DNA from: Aliikangiella marina
GTDB lineage: Bacteria > Pseudomonadota > Gammaproteobacteria > Enterobacterales > Kangiellaceae
Reading direction: 5' to 3'
Assembly: GCF_007004765.1 (NCBI RefSeq)
Contig: NZ_VIKR01000001.1
Span: 930,001 to 994,000, forward strand
Length of the DNA stretch: 64,000 nucleotides
How positions within the stretch are numbered: position 1 is the first letter of the stretch; each line of letters begins with the position of its first letter. A program made the translations under genes and the position numbers. Positions 10,011 through 20,404 of the stretch are shown piece by piece. The notes beneath the pieces are model-generated. The model worked only from the letters and a program-made list of their open reading frames with translations. It did no database searches and was not told the DNA's origin.

Positions 10011-11177
10011 ATGAATCTACATGAGTATCAGGGTAAGCAATTATTCCGTGAATACGGCTTACCAGTTTCAAACGGAATCGCAGTCGATTCACCCAAAGCT
10101 GCATTTGAAGCAGCCGGTCAAATTGGTGGTGATAAATGGGTCGTTAAAGCGCAGGTGCACGCTGGTGGCCGCGGTAAAGCGGGCGGTGTAAAATTAGTCG
10201 ACACTAAAGAAGAAGTTAAAGAGTTTGCCAAGCAATGGTTGGGTAAAAACTTGGTCACCTACCAAACTGACGAGAATGGCCAGCCAGTTTCTAAAATTTT
10301 GGTAGAAGATTGTACTGATATCGACCAAGAATTATATCTCGGTGCGGTCGTTGATCGTTCAACTCGTCGCGTTGTATTTATGGCATCGACGGAAGGTGGT
10401 GTTGAAATCGAAAAAGTTGCCGAAGAAACACCTGAAAAAATTCATAAAGCGATCGTTGATCCGCTTGTTGGCGCACAGCCTTACCAAGGGCGTGAGCTTG
10501 CATTTAAGATGGGGTTGGAAGGTAAAAACGTTAAGCAATTTACCCATATTTTTATGCAGCTGTCCAAATTGTTCCACGACTTAGATTTAGCGCTTCTTGA
10601 AATCAATCCATTGGTAATTACCACTGCTGGTGATTTGCATTGTTTAGATTCAAAAATCAATATTGATGGCAACGCGGTTTATCGCCACGCTCAGTTACGT
10701 GACATGCACGATCCGAGTCAAGAAGATGAACGCGAGGCGCATGCTGCATCATTTGACTTAAACTACGTAGCGCTAGATGGCAACATTGGCTGTATGGTGA
10801 ACGGTGCTGGCCTTGCAATGGGAACCATGGATATTGTTAATCTACATGGCGGCTCTCCTGCTAACTTCCTTGATGTTGGTGGTGGCGCGACTAAAGAGCG
10901 TGTTGTCGAAGCATTTAAAATCATTTTGACTGACGATAATGTTAAAGCCGTTCTTGTTAATATCTTCGGCGGAATCGTGCGCTGTGATTTAATCGCAGAA
11001 GGTATCATCGGTGCGGTTGAAGAAGTCGGTGTTGAAGTTCCGGTTGTTGTGCGCCTTGAAGGTAACAACGCTGAAAAAGGTCAGCAAGTTTTAGCTGATA
11101 GTGGTTTGAATATTATTGCTGCGACTGGTTTAGCAGATGCTGCGCAAAAAGTTGTTGCTGCAGCGGAGGGCAAGTAA
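10011..11177 (+). CDS. sucC: Succinyl-CoA ligase [ADP-forming] beta subunit
   Basis: With SucD, converts succinyl-CoA to succinate with formation of ATP/GTP. The 388 residues match the family. The N-terminal ATP-grasp begins [32 protein letters not shown] binds nucleotide and EINPLVIT binds Mg; the C-terminal domain includes [11 protein letters not shown]. The sucAB genes that normally precede it in gammaproteobacteria are absent here. Confidence 0.97.
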   Translation: MNLHEYQGKQLFREYGLPVSNGIAVDSPKAAFEAAGQIGGDKWVVKAQVHAGGRGKAGGVKLVDTKEEVKEFAKQWLGKNLVTYQTDENGQPVSKILVEDCTDIDQELYLGAVVDRSTRRVVFMASTEGGVEIEKVAEETPEKIHKAIVDPLVGAQPYQGRELAFKMGLEGKNVKQFTHIFMQLSKLFHDLDLALLEINPLVITTAGDLHCLDSKINIDGNAVYRHAQLRDMHDPSQEDEREAHAASFDLNYVALDGNIGCMVNGAGLAMGTMDIVNLHGGSPANFLDVGGGATKERVVEAFKIILTDDNVKAVLVNIFGGIVRCDLIAEGIIGAVEEVGVEVPVVVRLEGNNAEKGQQVLADSGLNIIAATGLADAAQKVVAAAEGK

Positions 11178-12050
11178 ATGAGCGTTTTAATCGATAAAAA
11201 TACAAAAGTTATCTGCCAGGGCTTCACTGGCTCACAAGGTACTTTCCACTCTGAGCAAGCGATCGAGTACGGCACCCAAATGGTGGGAGGCGTTACTCCA
11301 GGTAAAGGTGGTCAAACTCACTTAGGTTTACCTGTTTTCAATACTGTTGCTGAAGCGGTTGAAGCGACGGGTGCTGATGCTTCGGTTATTTATGTTCCTG
11401 CACCATTTTGTAAGGACTCTATCCTTGAAGCTGCAAACGCTGGAATCAAGTTAATCGTTTGTATCACTGAAGGTATTCCGACACTGGATATGCTTGACGC
11501 GAAAGTAAAATGCGATGAGCTAGGTGTGCGTTTAATCGGGCCTAACTGTCCCGGCGTTATCACTCCGGGTGAGTGTAAAATCGGTATCATGCCAGGCCAT
11601 ATCCATTTGCCAGGTAAAGTTGGAATCGTTTCTCGTTCAGGAACCCTGACTTATGAAGCGGTCAAGCAAACGACAGACACTGGTTTTGGTCAATCGACAT
11701 GTGTTGGTATCGGTGGGGATCCAATTCCCGGAACAAATTTCATCGATGTACTTGAAATGTTCCAAAATGACCCGGCGACAGAAGCAATCGTAATGATTGG
11801 TGAAATTGGTGGTACTGCTGAGGAAGAAGCTGCTGCTTACATTAAAGAAAATGTAACCAAGCCGGTTGTTTCATACATCGCAGGGGTAACTGCTCCTCCT
11901 GGAAAGCGTATGGGTCATGCGGGTGCGATCATTTCTGGCGGTAAAGGTACTGCAGATGAAAAGTTTGCGGCGCTAGAAGATGCTGGTGTGAAAACTGTTC
12001 GTAGTTTGGCTGACATCGGTAGTGCGCTGAAAGAAGTTACTGGTTGGTAA
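11178..12050 (+). CDS. sucD: Succinyl-CoA ligase alpha subunit
   Basis: CoA-binding and phosphohistidine subunit, 290 residues. The Rossmann CoA domain starts [20 protein letters not shown]. The active-site histidine lies in [14 protein letters not shown] near residue 246. The start ATG follows the sucC stop directly, with GGAGGGCAAG as ribosome binding site inside the sucC end, so the two are translationally coupled. Confidence 0.97.
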   Translation: MSVLIDKNTKVICQGFTGSQGTFHSEQAIEYGTQMVGGVTPGKGGQTHLGLPVFNTVAEAVEATGADASVIYVPAPFCKDSILEAANAGIKLIVCITEGIPTLDMLDAKVKCDELGVRLIGPNCPGVITPGECKIGIMPGHIHLPGKVGIVSRSGTLTYEAVKQTTDTGFGQSTCVGIGGDPIPGTNFIDVLEMFQNDPATEAIVMIGEIGGTAEEEAAAYIKENVTKPVVSYIAGVTAPPGKRMGHAGAIISGGKGTADEKFAALEDAGVKTVRSLADIGSALKEVTGW

Positions 12051-12066
12051 GTTTTTTCAAGATACG

Positions 12067-12094
12067 AAAAAGCCGGCTTTATGCCGGCTTTTTT
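12067..12094 (+). terminator. Terminator after sucD
   Basis: AAAAAGCCGGC / GCCGGCTTTTTT stem with a TTTAT loop, 17 bases after the sucD stop. A second hairpin without a T-run (CCACGT/ACGTGG) follows at about 12110-12128. Confidence 0.92.
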
Positions 12095-12255
12095 ATTGCC
12101 AACATAAAACCACGTTGTGAAGACGTGGTCATTTCTGGTCGGCTGCGACTATCAACGGCGAGCCTTGATGTAAGTTCGGGATGACAGCTGACGATCAGAA
12201 AGCGTAGAATAAGCTAAACGGTTTACTTAATTTTTAAATTTGTAAGAAACAAAAA

Positions 12256-12864
12256 ATGAGCACAGCAAATTTCAAAGTAGAGTCTGTAACTTTAATAGGT
12301 ACACATGTCGAATTAGTTCCTCTCGAAAAAAAACATCGAACCGAATTGTTAAAAGCAGCAGCTGACGGAGAACTTTGGAACTTGTGGTATACCAGTGTAC
12401 CGAGTGAGGATTCCGTTGACGATTATATTGAGGCTGCTATCCTACAACGAGAAGCGAAGAGTCAGCTGCCTTTCGTTGTGATAGAAAAATCATCCGGTAG
12501 AGTCGTCGGCTGCACTCGTTTTTGCAATATTGATCATACGAATACCCGCTTGGAAATTGGTTATACGTTTTATGCTCAGTCGGTTCAGCGTAGTGCGGTC
12601 AATTCAGAAACTAAATTATTGTTATTAACGTATGCCTTCGAATCTTTAGGCTGTATCGCAGTAGAGTTTCGAACGAATTGGTTTAACTATGCGTCGAGAA
12701 ATGCCATTGCTCGGTTAGGTGCAAAACAAGATGGCGTATTAAGAAACCACGTGATAATGCCTGATGGATCCTATAGAGATACGGTGGTTTTTTCAATTTT
12801 AAATACCGAGTGGTCTGGTGTAAAAACAAACTTAAAATTCAAATTAAGTCAGCATGCGAGCTGA
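12256..12864 (+). CDS. GNAT-family acetyltransferase (RimJ/RimL-like)
   Basis: A 202-residue protein of the RimJ/RimL type of acetyl-CoA N-acetyltransferases. It begins with a strand resembling GTHVELVPLEKKHRTELLKAA, then FVVIEKSSGRVVGCTRFCNID and LEIGYTFYAQSVQRSAVNSETKLLLLTYAFE, which matches the acetyl-CoA loop region, and the Asn-rich WFNYASRNAIARLGAKQDGVLRNH block usual in this subgroup. The substrate (a ribosomal protein N-terminus, an amino acid or an antibiotic) cannot be told. A weak AAG-rich leader precedes the ATG. Confidence 0.8.
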   Translation: MSTANFKVESVTLIGTHVELVPLEKKHRTELLKAAADGELWNLWYTSVPSEDSVDDYIEAAILQREAKSQLPFVVIEKSSGRVVGCTRFCNIDHTNTRLEIGYTFYAQSVQRSAVNSETKLLLLTYAFESLGCIAVEFRTNWFNYASRNAIARLGAKQDGVLRNHVIMPDGSYRDTVVFSILNTEWSGVKTNLKFKLSQHAS

Positions 12865-12923
12865 AACATTTGTCGATCGATAACGATTTAGTAACACCTA
12901 TTTAATTCAGCAGAGAAAGTTTC

Positions 12924-13235
12924 ATGAAAGAGCCGGAAGCAAACAATACTCATTCAGATTTAGATGAGTTAAGAAAAGCAATCGATCGGATTGATGAAAA
13001 GTTGATTAATTTGTTAACCCAACGTTCAAATTGCGTCGAAAAAATTGCTGAAATCAAGTGTCATTCAAAAGTATCAATATACGATAGTGAAAGAGAAAAC
13101 AAAATTCTTCAAGCGGTAACTGAAAATAATCCGACTAAATACCAATCAGTCGATATGGCTAATATTTTTCACGCGATCTTAAGGGCAGGGCTTAATCAAC
13201 AATTGCTCTATCGATCAGAACACATCGATGATTAG
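12924..13235 (+). CDS. Chorismate mutase, AroQ class
   Basis: A stand-alone 103-residue all-helical chorismate mutase converting chorismate to prephenate for Phe/Tyr synthesis. The active-site pattern is visible: LRKAIDRIDEKLINLLTQRSNCVEKIAEIK (helix 1 Arg and Lys), then YDSERENKIL with the catalytic Asp/Arg/Glu set, and a C-terminal helix ending LNQQ. No signal peptide is present, so it is cytoplasmic. The gene lies 59 bases after the acetyltransferase gene and convergent with the antiporter gene. Confidence 0.86.
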   Translation: MKEPEANNTHSDLDELRKAIDRIDEKLINLLTQRSNCVEKIAEIKCHSKVSIYDSERENKILQAVTENNPTKYQSVDMANIFHAILRAGLNQQLLYRSEHIDD

Positions 13236-13251
13236 CTTGGTGGTATCGGTA

Positions 13252-14472
13252 TTAAATTGAAGAACCATATATTCTTTTAAGTAAGATAGGCGTGACTAAA
13301 GTTGTGATCACCGCCATTAAGACGATGGCTGAAAAAACGTTATCGACGACTAAGCTGTCTGCGCCATTATCGAACAATCCAGCGGTGAGGGCGATATCAG
13401 CTATAACTAATTCAACTGCGCCTCTAGCACTCATTCCAGCGCCCACTGCTGCAGACTCTTTGTTGTTTAACCCCGCGATCTTAGCAGCGATTCCTGCCCC
13501 AAGAAATTTGCCAACAAAGGCCAAAACGATTAGTACTGCTAAAAATAATGGAATGGCGCTCACTGCAGATAAATCTAAGTTAAGGCCGATAGACGCGAAA
13601 AAAATAGGTGCCAAGAAACCATAGGTCATTGCAGAGGTCGCATTTTTAACTTCAAAGTAAGCCTTTTCATCAATGGTTTTGCGACCGAAAAATAACCCCG
13701 CCATAAACGCACCGACAATAAAATGTAAGTCGAAAAACTCGGCGAGAACCGCAAAAAATAACGCGCCGATCAATAACGCGCTCATCTCAAATTCTTTTTC
13801 TTTGAAGTTGCGCATAAATTTACCACCTAACGGAAAGATGATTAGACCGATGAAAGTAGTAATTGCGAAAAAACCAAATATATTTAAGAGCAGATCGGTT
13901 AATGAAAAATGGTTGGCAGGATCGATACTAATGAGCGCTGTTAACCAGGTTAGCAGAATGAGACTGAGAACATCGTCGAAGACTGCTGCGGAGACAATCA
14001 CCTGTCCAGAACGCGAATCGAGTTGATTGAGATCCATCAGAATTCTAACCGAGGCTGGGACAGCGGTTACTGCAAGGGCAGTTCCCAAAAAAATACATTG
14101 CGCAAAAAAATGATGAGATTCAGGTAGAAAAACATAGCCTAAACCAACGCCTAGAGCGAATGGAATGACCATTCCGGCGACGGCAACTGAAAAGGCACTT
14201 TTTGAATATCGAACCAGGTGGCTGGGTCGCAATTCAAGTCCTGCATAGAGCATAATGAAAAACATCCCGAGGTCGGTTATGGTTTGGAAAACAGGACTTT
14301 CATTGAGATGAGTGAATTCAGGATACGATTCTAGGTAGTTAGCAGCAATCGCGCCAAGTGCGATTCCAGCAATCAGTTCACCAACCAGTGCTGGTTGGTC
14401 GAGTCTTTCGGCTATTTCTCCAAATGCTCTGGTTGTGACTAGGAGTACTAGCAGGATAAAGAAAAGTTCCAC
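13252..14472 (-). CDS. Kef/Nap-type cation:proton antiporter (CPA2)
   Basis: A 406-residue membrane protein with about 12-13 hydrophobic segments and the monovalent cation:proton antiporter-2 fold. The N-terminal QPALVGELIAGIALG and the mid-protein VSAAVFDDVLSLILL (the DD exchange-site motif) are characteristic. It stops after the transport domain, with no RCK/TrkA-N nucleotide-binding domain, unlike KefB/KefC. The start is GTG at 14470-14472 with a poor ribosome binding site. Na+/H+ or K+/H+ specificity cannot be told. Confidence 0.86.
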   Translation of the reverse strand: MELFFILLVLLVTTRAFGEIAERLDQPALVGELIAGIALGAIAANYLESYPEFTHLNESPVFQTITDLGMFFIMLYAGLELRPSHLVRYSKSAFSVAVAGMVIPFALGVGLGYVFLPESHHFFAQCIFLGTALAVTAVPASVRILMDLNQLDSRSGQVIVSAAVFDDVLSLILLTWLTALISIDPANHFSLTDLLLNIFGFFAITTFIGLIIFPLGGKFMRNFKEKEFEMSALLIGALFFAVLAEFFDLHFIVGAFMAGLFFGRKTIDEKAYFEVKNATSAMTYGFLAPIFFASIGLNLDLSAVSAIPLFLAVLIVLAFVGKFLGAGIAAKIAGLNNKESAAVGAGMSARGAVELVIADIALTAGLFDNGADSLVVDNVFSAIVLMAVITTLVTPILLKRIYGSSI

Positions 14473-14574
14473 GGATTTTTTATTCTCTTTTTACGTCAGA
14501 AGCGCAGTGTAAATTGAGAATAGTCAGATGCAATGTCCGGTGCAAGTCAGTTGTATGTTTGTGATAATTTAAAA

Positions 14575-14610
14575 GAAACAAACCTGATTTGCATCAAATC
14601 AGGCTTGTTT
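14575..14610 (-). terminator. Terminator after fdxA
   Basis: Long stem built of AAACAAGCCTGATTT and its near-complement (one mismatch) with a 5-nt loop, flanked by A/T runs, 36 bases past the fdxA stop on the minus strand. Confidence 0.88.
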
Positions 14611-14645
14611 TATGTGGTTATCAGGTAACTGGAAGGGAGCTGAGA

Positions 14646-14969
14646 TTATTTTTCCAAATGCTCAATTTTGTTTTTAACGCCATCCCATTTTTCGGCATCG
14701 GGTAGTGGGTCTTTTTTCTCAGTGATGTTTTCCCATTTTTGAGCCAACTCAGCGTTAAGTTCAACAAAATGCTTTTGATCTGCTGGTAGGTCATCTTCTT
14801 CAAATATCGCCTCAGCCGGGCATTCAGGTTCGCAAAGTGCGCAATCGATACATTCGTCTGGATCGATAACCAGAAAATTGGGACCCTCATAAAAGCAATC
14901 GACTGGACAGACTTCAACGCAGTCGGTGTATTTACACATAATACAATTGTCGGTTACAACAAATGCCAT
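14646..14969 (-). CDS. fdxA: 7Fe ferredoxin (FdxA)
   Basis: A 107-residue cytoplasmic electron carrier with one [3Fe-4S] and one [4Fe-4S] cluster. [18 protein letters not shown] and [16 protein letters not shown] supply the ligands. The first cluster motif has Tyr/Thr in place of one cysteine, as in Azotobacter FdI-type proteins. In many gammaproteobacteria fdxA lies beside mutS, as here. The ATG at 14967-14969 follows AGGAG. Confidence 0.95.
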   Translation of the reverse strand: MAFVVTDNCIMCKYTDCVEVCPVDCFYEGPNFLVIDPDECIDCALCEPECPAEAIFEEDDLPADQKHFVELNAELAQKWENITEKKDPLPDAEKWDGVKNKIEHLEK

Positions 14970-15066
14970 TGATAACTCCTGAAAGTATCTTTCTCTATAA
15001 ATCGGGCGTATTTTAACGAATTAAATTCATAGGGTGAATCGAATTTGTTGGTTATTTATCAGAATT

Positions 15067-17640
15067 TTATACGTTTTTAGTCAGTTTATAGAGCAGATCA
15101 AGTGCTTGTTTAGGGGTTAGCTCGTCAGTATTAACCGATTCTAAAAGCTTAATGCGCGGGTCGACTGATTTAAATGCGTGATGAAGTTCAGCATTCGTTG
15201 TGTCCTCGTTGTCACTGATAGACGCTCTGTGATGTCCACCTTGCTCTAAATGGATTTGATAGTCCTTGGCCGCCTGAATGACGTTTTGCGGCACTCCAGC
15301 AAGCTTAGCAACGTGTATCCCATAACTTTTACTGGTTGGCCCAGGATGAATCTGGTGGTCGAGAATCAAATTTTCACCATGCTGAATTGCGCCAAAGTGA
15401 AGGTTTCTAATCTGTGGGTTAGCTTGACTGATTTGTGTCAACTCAAAATAGTGGGTTGCAAATAAAGTCAGCGGATTGATTTTATTGGTCAAATGATCAA
15501 GTGTTGCCCAAGCTAGTGCCAAGCCATCGTAGGTGCTGGTCCCTCGGCCGATTTCATCTAAAATAACTAGGCTGCGATCGGTCGCATTATTTAATATATT
15601 TGCAGTTTCACTCATTTCAACCATAAAAGTTGAACGACCGCCCGATAAATCATCACTGGCTCCAATTCGAGTATAAATCGCGTCTATTAATCCGATATTT
15701 GCTTCCGCGGCCGGGACAAAACTTCCACAATGAGCGAGTAGACAAATGATCGCTGTCATTCGCATGTAAGTCGATTTACCGCCCATATTGGGCCCTGTGA
15801 TGATTAGGCTCTTTTGGTTTGACTCAATGTGAACGTCATTCGCGATAAAAGGATCTTGCTGAAATGCTTCAACAACAGGGTGACGACCTCCAGAAATGGC
15901 TAAGCCTTGTTCCTGTAACAACGTCGGTCTGGTGTAGTCGGCGACTAGCGCCATTTCTGCGAAACTTTGCAACACATCGAGTTGAGAAATTTCGCCTGCG
16001 GTAAACTGGAGCTCTGGTACCTGTGGTTGTAATTGTTCGATTAGCGCCTGGTAAAGCTGTTTTTCTAGCGCCAGCGCCTTGGCCTGGCTTGATAATACTT
16101 TCTCTTCAAGTGTTTTTAATTCGGGCGTGATAAAGCGCTCAGCATTTTTTAGCGTTTGGCGACGAGTGTAAGACACCGGTGCGCTTTCTGATTGCGCTTT
16201 TGATATTTCGATATAAAACCCATGGACCTTGTTATAACCAACTTTTAAGGTTGATATTCCGGTTGCTTCGCGTTCTCGTTCTTCCATATCCGCAAGTAAA
16301 TCGCTTGCGTTATTTGAGAGATATCTGAGCTCATCCAGCTCTTCACTATATCCATCTCGGATCACGTTTCCATCACGCAGTACAACCGGCGGATTATCAA
16401 AAATTGCGCGTGCCAATAACTCATGGATATCTTGATGCAGTGGCATCTTTTCCGCCAGCTCAAATAGTAAAGGGGATCCTTGGTTTTTAAGCCAATTTGT
16501 TAAGTCTGGCAAAACTGCAAGACTCTCTCTTAAACCCGTCAAATCTCTTGGTCTTGCTGAGTTAAGTGCTATCCGCGTGAGCGTTCGCTGTATATCCCTG
16601 ACGGGTTTTAGAATTTCACGTAAGGTATCTAAGTCTTGGGTATTCACTAGCTCGGTGACCACGTCTAATCGAGCTTGAATTTCAGCTTGGTTAACCAACG
16701 GTGCATGCAGCCAGCTTTTCAACAGACGAGTGCCCATTGCGGTTTTGGTTTTGTTAATCACATTAAATAGTGATTTGTCCGCTTCGCCGAATAGGTTTTC
16801 GGTGATTTCCAAATGTTTACGCGAATGCGAGTTTAAGTGCAGGATTTGCCGATTATCAAATGGCTTAAGTCGCGTCAGGTGGGCAAGGAGACTTTGTTGA
16901 GTTAATTTTGCGTAGTTCAGTGCTGCACCGGCTGCACAAATTGCGGCGGGCATGTCGTCACAACCATACCCATCGAGGTTTTTAACCTTAAAATGTTTAA
17001 GCAAAGCAGTATAATTTTGTTGATAGTCGAACTGCCAGTCTTCCTGAAGTTTTGTGATGTAGTTAAGCTTTGTTAACTTCTCACAAAAATCTCCATCAGC
17101 TAAGGTTTCTGCCGGTTTAAGGCGCGATAGTTCGCTAAAAAGCAGCGCTTCACTTGAAAATTGATTGCAATAGAATTGGCCGCCGGCGAGGTCTATCCAG
17201 GCGAGCCCATAGTCGTTGTTATTACTTTTAGATTTATGTTGATAGACTGCCGCTAAAAGGTTTTCTGAGTCGGCTTCAAGTAAGCTATCTTCGCTGAGAG
17301 TACCAGGAGTGATGACACGCACAACTTTTCGTTCAACCGGACCTTTGCTAGTGGCCGGATCGCCAACTTGCTCACAGATTGCAACGGATTTACCTTGTTT
17401 GACCAAACGCGCTAGATAATTATCAACTGCATGGTAAGGGACGCCCGCCATCGGAATTGGGTCGCCATTGCTCTTTCCGCGGTGAGTAAGCGTAATACCG
17501 AGCCAATCTGCGGCTTTGTGAGCGTCTTCATAGAAGAGTTCGTAGAAATCTCCCATTCTATAAAACAGCAGGATGTCTGGATGTTGTTCTTTTATTTCCA
17601 GATATTGCCTCATCATGGGCGTATGAGTTGTTGTATTCAA
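15067..17640 (-). CDS. mutS: DNA mismatch repair protein MutS
   Basis: Recognises base mismatches and small loops and recruits MutL. At 857 residues it has the MutS1 layout: N-terminal mismatch-binding domain with [11 protein letters not shown] (the Phe-x-Glu mismatch wedge), connector, core/clamp, then ATPase with [13 protein letters not shown] (Walker A) and [16 protein letters not shown] (Walker B), and a C-terminal tail. The start is the TTG at 17638-17640, because the HTPMMRQYL segment conserved with E. coli MutS precedes the first ATG; AGGGAC lies just upstream. Confidence 0.97.
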   Translation of the reverse strand: MNTTTHTPMMRQYLEIKEQHPDILLFYRMGDFYELFYEDAHKAADWLGITLTHRGKSNGDPIPMAGVPYHAVDNYLARLVKQGKSVAICEQVGDPATSKGPVERKVVRVITPGTLSEDSLLEADSENLLAAVYQHKSKSNNNDYGLAWIDLAGGQFYCNQFSSEALLFSELSRLKPAETLADGDFCEKLTKLNYITKLQEDWQFDYQQNYTALLKHFKVKNLDGYGCDDMPAAICAAGAALNYAKLTQQSLLAHLTRLKPFDNRQILHLNSHSRKHLEITENLFGEADKSLFNVINKTKTAMGTRLLKSWLHAPLVNQAEIQARLDVVTELVNTQDLDTLREILKPVRDIQRTLTRIALNSARPRDLTGLRESLAVLPDLTNWLKNQGSPLLFELAEKMPLHQDIHELLARAIFDNPPVVLRDGNVIRDGYSEELDELRYLSNNASDLLADMEEREREATGISTLKVGYNKVHGFYIEISKAQSESAPVSYTRRQTLKNAERFITPELKTLEEKVLSSQAKALALEKQLYQALIEQLQPQVPELQFTAGEISQLDVLQSFAEMALVADYTRPTLLQEQGLAISGGRHPVVEAFQQDPFIANDVHIESNQKSLIITGPNMGGKSTYMRMTAIICLLAHCGSFVPAAEANIGLIDAIYTRIGASDDLSGGRSTFMVEMSETANILNNATDRSLVILDEIGRGTSTYDGLALAWATLDHLTNKINPLTLFATHYFELTQISQANPQIRNLHFGAIQHGENLILDHQIHPGPTSKSYGIHVAKLAGVPQNVIQAAKDYQIHLEQGGHHRASISDNEDTTNAELHHAFKSVDPRIKLLESVNTDELTPKQALDLLYKLTKNV

Positions 17641-17750
17641 AATGTCCCTAAATTTCTTATTCTTCGACTATCATGATCAGAGCTGAAGATTTTACTAGAT
17701 TTAACCATTAAACCAAATAAAATTGTCACAAACAAAGAAGGCAGCGCGTG

Positions 17751-18227
17751 ATGCAAAAAATAGTTTCTCAACTCTCGGTTAGGTTGATTTTTAAGCAGTT
17801 AAAGGTTGCTACTGTAGAATCCTGTACAGGCGGTTTTATTGGTAAAGCTTTAACGGATCAAGCAGGGAGCTCTCAATGGTTTGCGGGCGGATTGATCACC
17901 TATACGAATGAAAGCAAAACTCAGCTAGCGGATGTAGCACCTGATTTAATCGAGAAATATGGTGCGGTATCTTTAGAGGTCGCTGATGCTATGGCGCGGG
18001 GTGCGCAAAGACACTTTCCTGGTTGTGTTAGTGTTGCTGTGACAGGCGTTGCGGGTCCCGATGGTGGAACCCCGGATAAGCCCGTGGGCACAGTTTGTAT
18101 TGCGACATGTTTAAACGGTCGGGTCAATGCGAAGAAGTTTCTCTTTGAAGGTAATCGTGAACAAGTCAGAGAATCGACGGTTGATCAAGCCTTAGAAATG
18201 GTATTGGCGGACATAGAGAAAAAATAG
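17751..18227 (+). CDS. pncC: Nicotinamide-nucleotide amidase (CinA C-terminal family)
   Basis: Deamidates NMN to NaMN in the pyridine nucleotide cycle. The protein is the stand-alone CinA_C domain of about 158 residues. Signature segments are ATVESCTGGFIGKAL, the FAGGLITYTNESKTQL block with the catalytic lysine, and VAVTGVAGPDGGTPDKPVGTVCI. The ATG at 17751 is 9 bases after GAAGG; GTG at 17748 is also possible. In many relatives the next gene is recA; here an unrelated lipoprotein gene follows. Confidence 0.92.
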   Translation: MQKIVSQLSVRLIFKQLKVATVESCTGGFIGKALTDQAGSSQWFAGGLITYTNESKTQLADVAPDLIEKYGAVSLEVADAMARGAQRHFPGCVSVAVTGVAGPDGGTPDKPVGTVCIATCLNGRVNAKKFLFEGNREQVRESTVDQALEMVLADIEKK

Positions 18228-18317
18228 CCTATAATCATGTGATAGTCGGGTTTAGGCCAAAATGGTGCTAGCCCATAGGGAAGTAGTAATTATTAACAAG
18301 AATAAGAGGAAAGGGTG

Positions 18318-18881
18318 ATGCAACAAATTCGTTGGGTTTTATTGGTAGTAAGCGTTATGTTGGTTTCTGGTTGTCAAACCATGCAAGGATCGAATCCTGC
18401 TCAGAAGCGACAATCGGTGCAAGATATGCGTGAAGAAGTTTTGACGGAGTTATTTAAATTAAAACCGGACACGCGTGGTCAGCTCCAAGGCTCAAAAGGG
18501 TATGCTGTGTTCAGCAATGTGAACGTGAATGTGATTTTTGCGAGCTTTGGCGGTGGCTACGGGGTTGCAAAGAATATGGCGACTGGAAAATACACTTACA
18601 TGAAAATGGGAGAAGTCGGACTTGGACTTGGCGCTGGCGTAAAAGATTTTAGAGCTGTTTTTGTATTCCACACCAATGAAGCGTATAACCGATTTATCAC
18701 CAAAGGTTGGGCGTTTGGCGGACAGGCAGATGCTGCAGCCAAAGCAAGTGATAAGGGAGCAGCAGTTGCCGGTGAAGCAATCGTTGATGATGTCACTATC
18801 TATCAGCTAACCAAAAGTGGGCTGGCGTTGCAAGCAACCTTAAAAGGTACGAAGTATTGGAAAGATGATGAGCTGAACTAA
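18318..18881 (+). CDS. SYLF/YSC84-domain lipoprotein
   Basis: A 187-residue lipoprotein. The signal peptide ends in LVSGC, so cysteine about residue 19 is lipidated and the protein is anchored in the envelope. The body matches the SYLF lipid-binding family: LKPDTRGQLQGSKGYAVFSNVNVNVIFASFGGGYGVAKNMATGKYTYMKMGEVGLGLGAGVKDFRAVFVF. Eukaryotic SYLF domains bind phosphoinositides; the bacterial role is unknown. The ATG at 18318 follows AGAGGAAAGG; GTG at 18315 is also open. Confidence 0.88.
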   Translation: MQQIRWVLLVVSVMLVSGCQTMQGSNPAQKRQSVQDMREEVLTELFKLKPDTRGQLQGSKGYAVFSNVNVNVIFASFGGGYGVAKNMATGKYTYMKMGEVGLGLGAGVKDFRAVFVFHTNEAYNRFITKGWAFGGQADAAAKASDKGAAVAGEAIVDDVTIYQLTKSGLALQATLKGTKYWKDDELN

Positions 18882-18962
18882 TAAAATTGTCATTCCGTCT
18901 GTTTTTCTAAATAAGCAGGCGGAAGCTCTCATTTCCCTCAAAAGCTCTACCCGCAACGTCTC

Positions 18963-19398
18963 CTTATTCTAGACAGTCACAATTTTATTTCCTCAATTAA
19001 GACAGCCACTAATAGGTTTAGTGCCCGCAAAGTTTTGTGTTGTTAACGCATCTGCTATCCGTATTCAGATAATCGAATGGTTGTCATCATGATGTTGCTG
19101 AATATCAGTCTTTGACAATCCTAAAGGCGAAATACTACCTGCCACTTTCTCTTCTAGTGTCAGAATTTCATCGATATTAGCTTATTCTAGACAGTCACAA
19201 TTTTATTGCCTCAATTAAGACAGCCACTAATAGGTTTAGTGCCCGCAAAGTTTTGTGTTGTTAACGCATCTGCTATCCGTATTCAGATAATCGAATGGTT
19301 GTCACCATGATGTTGCTGAATATCGGTCTTTGACAATCCTAAAGGCGAAATACTATCTGCCACTTTCTCTTCTAGTGTCAGAATTTCATCGATATTAG
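18963..19398. repeat. 218-bp tandem direct duplication
   Basis: Copies at 18963-19180 and 19181-19398 differ at four positions by eye. Each copy contains AGACAGTCACAATTTTATT followed by a second AATTAAGACAGCCACTAAT box. The block lies between the SYLF gene and the transposase and carries the left terminal inverted repeat of the transposase element in each copy. No ORF is convincing in it. Confidence 0.97.
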
Positions 19399-19408
19399 CG
19401 CATGAATC

Positions 19409-19446
19409 ATTTAGGTGGTTGCGAGATATTTAGGTGGTTGTGAGAT
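19409..19446. repeat. 19-bp direct repeat at the transposase 3' end
   Basis: ATTTAGGTGGTTGCGAGAT is repeated directly with one change as ATTTAGGTGGTTGTGAGAT. It covers the transposase stop codon. Confidence 0.8.
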
Positions 19447-20404
19447 ACAAAGCTCGAATGTTCGATATCCCTTTAAGCCATTTAAGTTTGAGCCTTTCAG
19501 TGTATGCGCGAATCAGGTCAAGTGGCCCAACAGCTCGATAGAAATTACGCTCGTAGTGATTCACTTGATTAAGCCAGCTCGCTTGGTTGATATTCAGTTG
19601 TTGCAAAATCGGCAATAACCGAGAGGGGAGATGGGCTTTATTGGGATGGATAATTGTCTTACCGGTCCACTCAACCAGCTCGATATAATCCTTTAGCGGT
19701 ATGACCATGGTTCTCTCGCGAACTTTGCCGGCGAGTGATTCGAGTGCTTTGTTTAATTTTGCTTCGCTTATCGAGTTTAACCGAGACTGGATACTGGTAT
19801 AGTCCGAGGTTTCAAGGCTATCCGTTAAACCTGCCCGAACCGGATTGAGGTCGACATAAGCCATACAGGTCAATGCAGCGGCCTCATCGAGTAACGCTTG
19901 CGAGGTGAATCGAGACTCCCAAAAATGTCCTTTCACACAGTCTTCTTGATTACTTCGTTTAGCAATCGGCTCATTAATGCATCGCATTAGCCATGATATT
20001 GACCCGAGACGGTGTCGATATTCTGCCAATAGCGCTTTATCATCGGCAATTGCCTGTAATCTGAGCGCTCGTTGATGTTTAAGTTGAGGATTATTGAGTT
20101 TACCGGGAAAGAGTCGTAGCCAGCGATCAGCAACCTCTAAATCGGTCCATTGGCATGGTCCTAATGGATTTGAATAAACTACTAGGTGATAGTGATTATG
20201 CATAACGGCATAGCTATAGACTTCGATGGCGAAAATCTCGGCGAGTTGTACGATTCGTTGTTCAATCCATGCCCGGCGGTGCTCAAAGGAAATCCCTGTC
20301 GCTTCATCTACTCCACATAAGAAAGCACGGCGAACACAGCGTGACATCAAGTGGTAATACCCCGCATTTTCCGAGTCAATCTGTTCACTACGTTTAATAG
20401 CCAT
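19430..20404 (-). CDS. REP-associated Y1 (HUH) transposase
   Basis: A transposase of the IS200-like Y1 superfamily, RAYT-type branch, expected to nick single-stranded hairpin ends. It begins MAIKRSEQIDSENAGYYHLMSRCVRRAFLCG. The metal-binding HUH motif is in YAVMHNHYHLVVY, and AYVDLNPVRAGL is a family hallmark near the nucleophile region. The start at 20402-20404 gives 324 residues; an open upstream extension to 20476 lacks family resemblance. It appears intact and is flanked by inverted repeats. Confidence 0.88.
   Translation of the reverse strand: MAIKRSEQIDSENAGYYHLMSRCVRRAFLCGVDEATGISFEHRRAWIEQRIVQLAEIFAIEVYSYAVMHNHYHLVVYSNPLGPCQWTDLEVADRWLRLFPGKLNNPQLKHQRALRLQAIADDKALLAEYRHRLGSISWLMRCINEPIAKRSNQEDCVKGHFWESRFTSQALLDEAAALTCMAYVDLNPVRAGLTDSLETSDYTSIQSRLNSISEAKLNKALESLAGKVRERTMVIPLKDYIELVEWTGKTIIHPNKAHLPSRLLPILQQLNINQASWLNQVNHYERNFYRAVGPLDLIRAYTERLKLKWLKGISNIRALYLTTT

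Noticed and set aside
13292-14026. Two plus-strand frames opposite the antiporter
   Set aside because: Antisense shadows rich in Ala/Lys/Asn/Pro over a clear membrane transporter gene.
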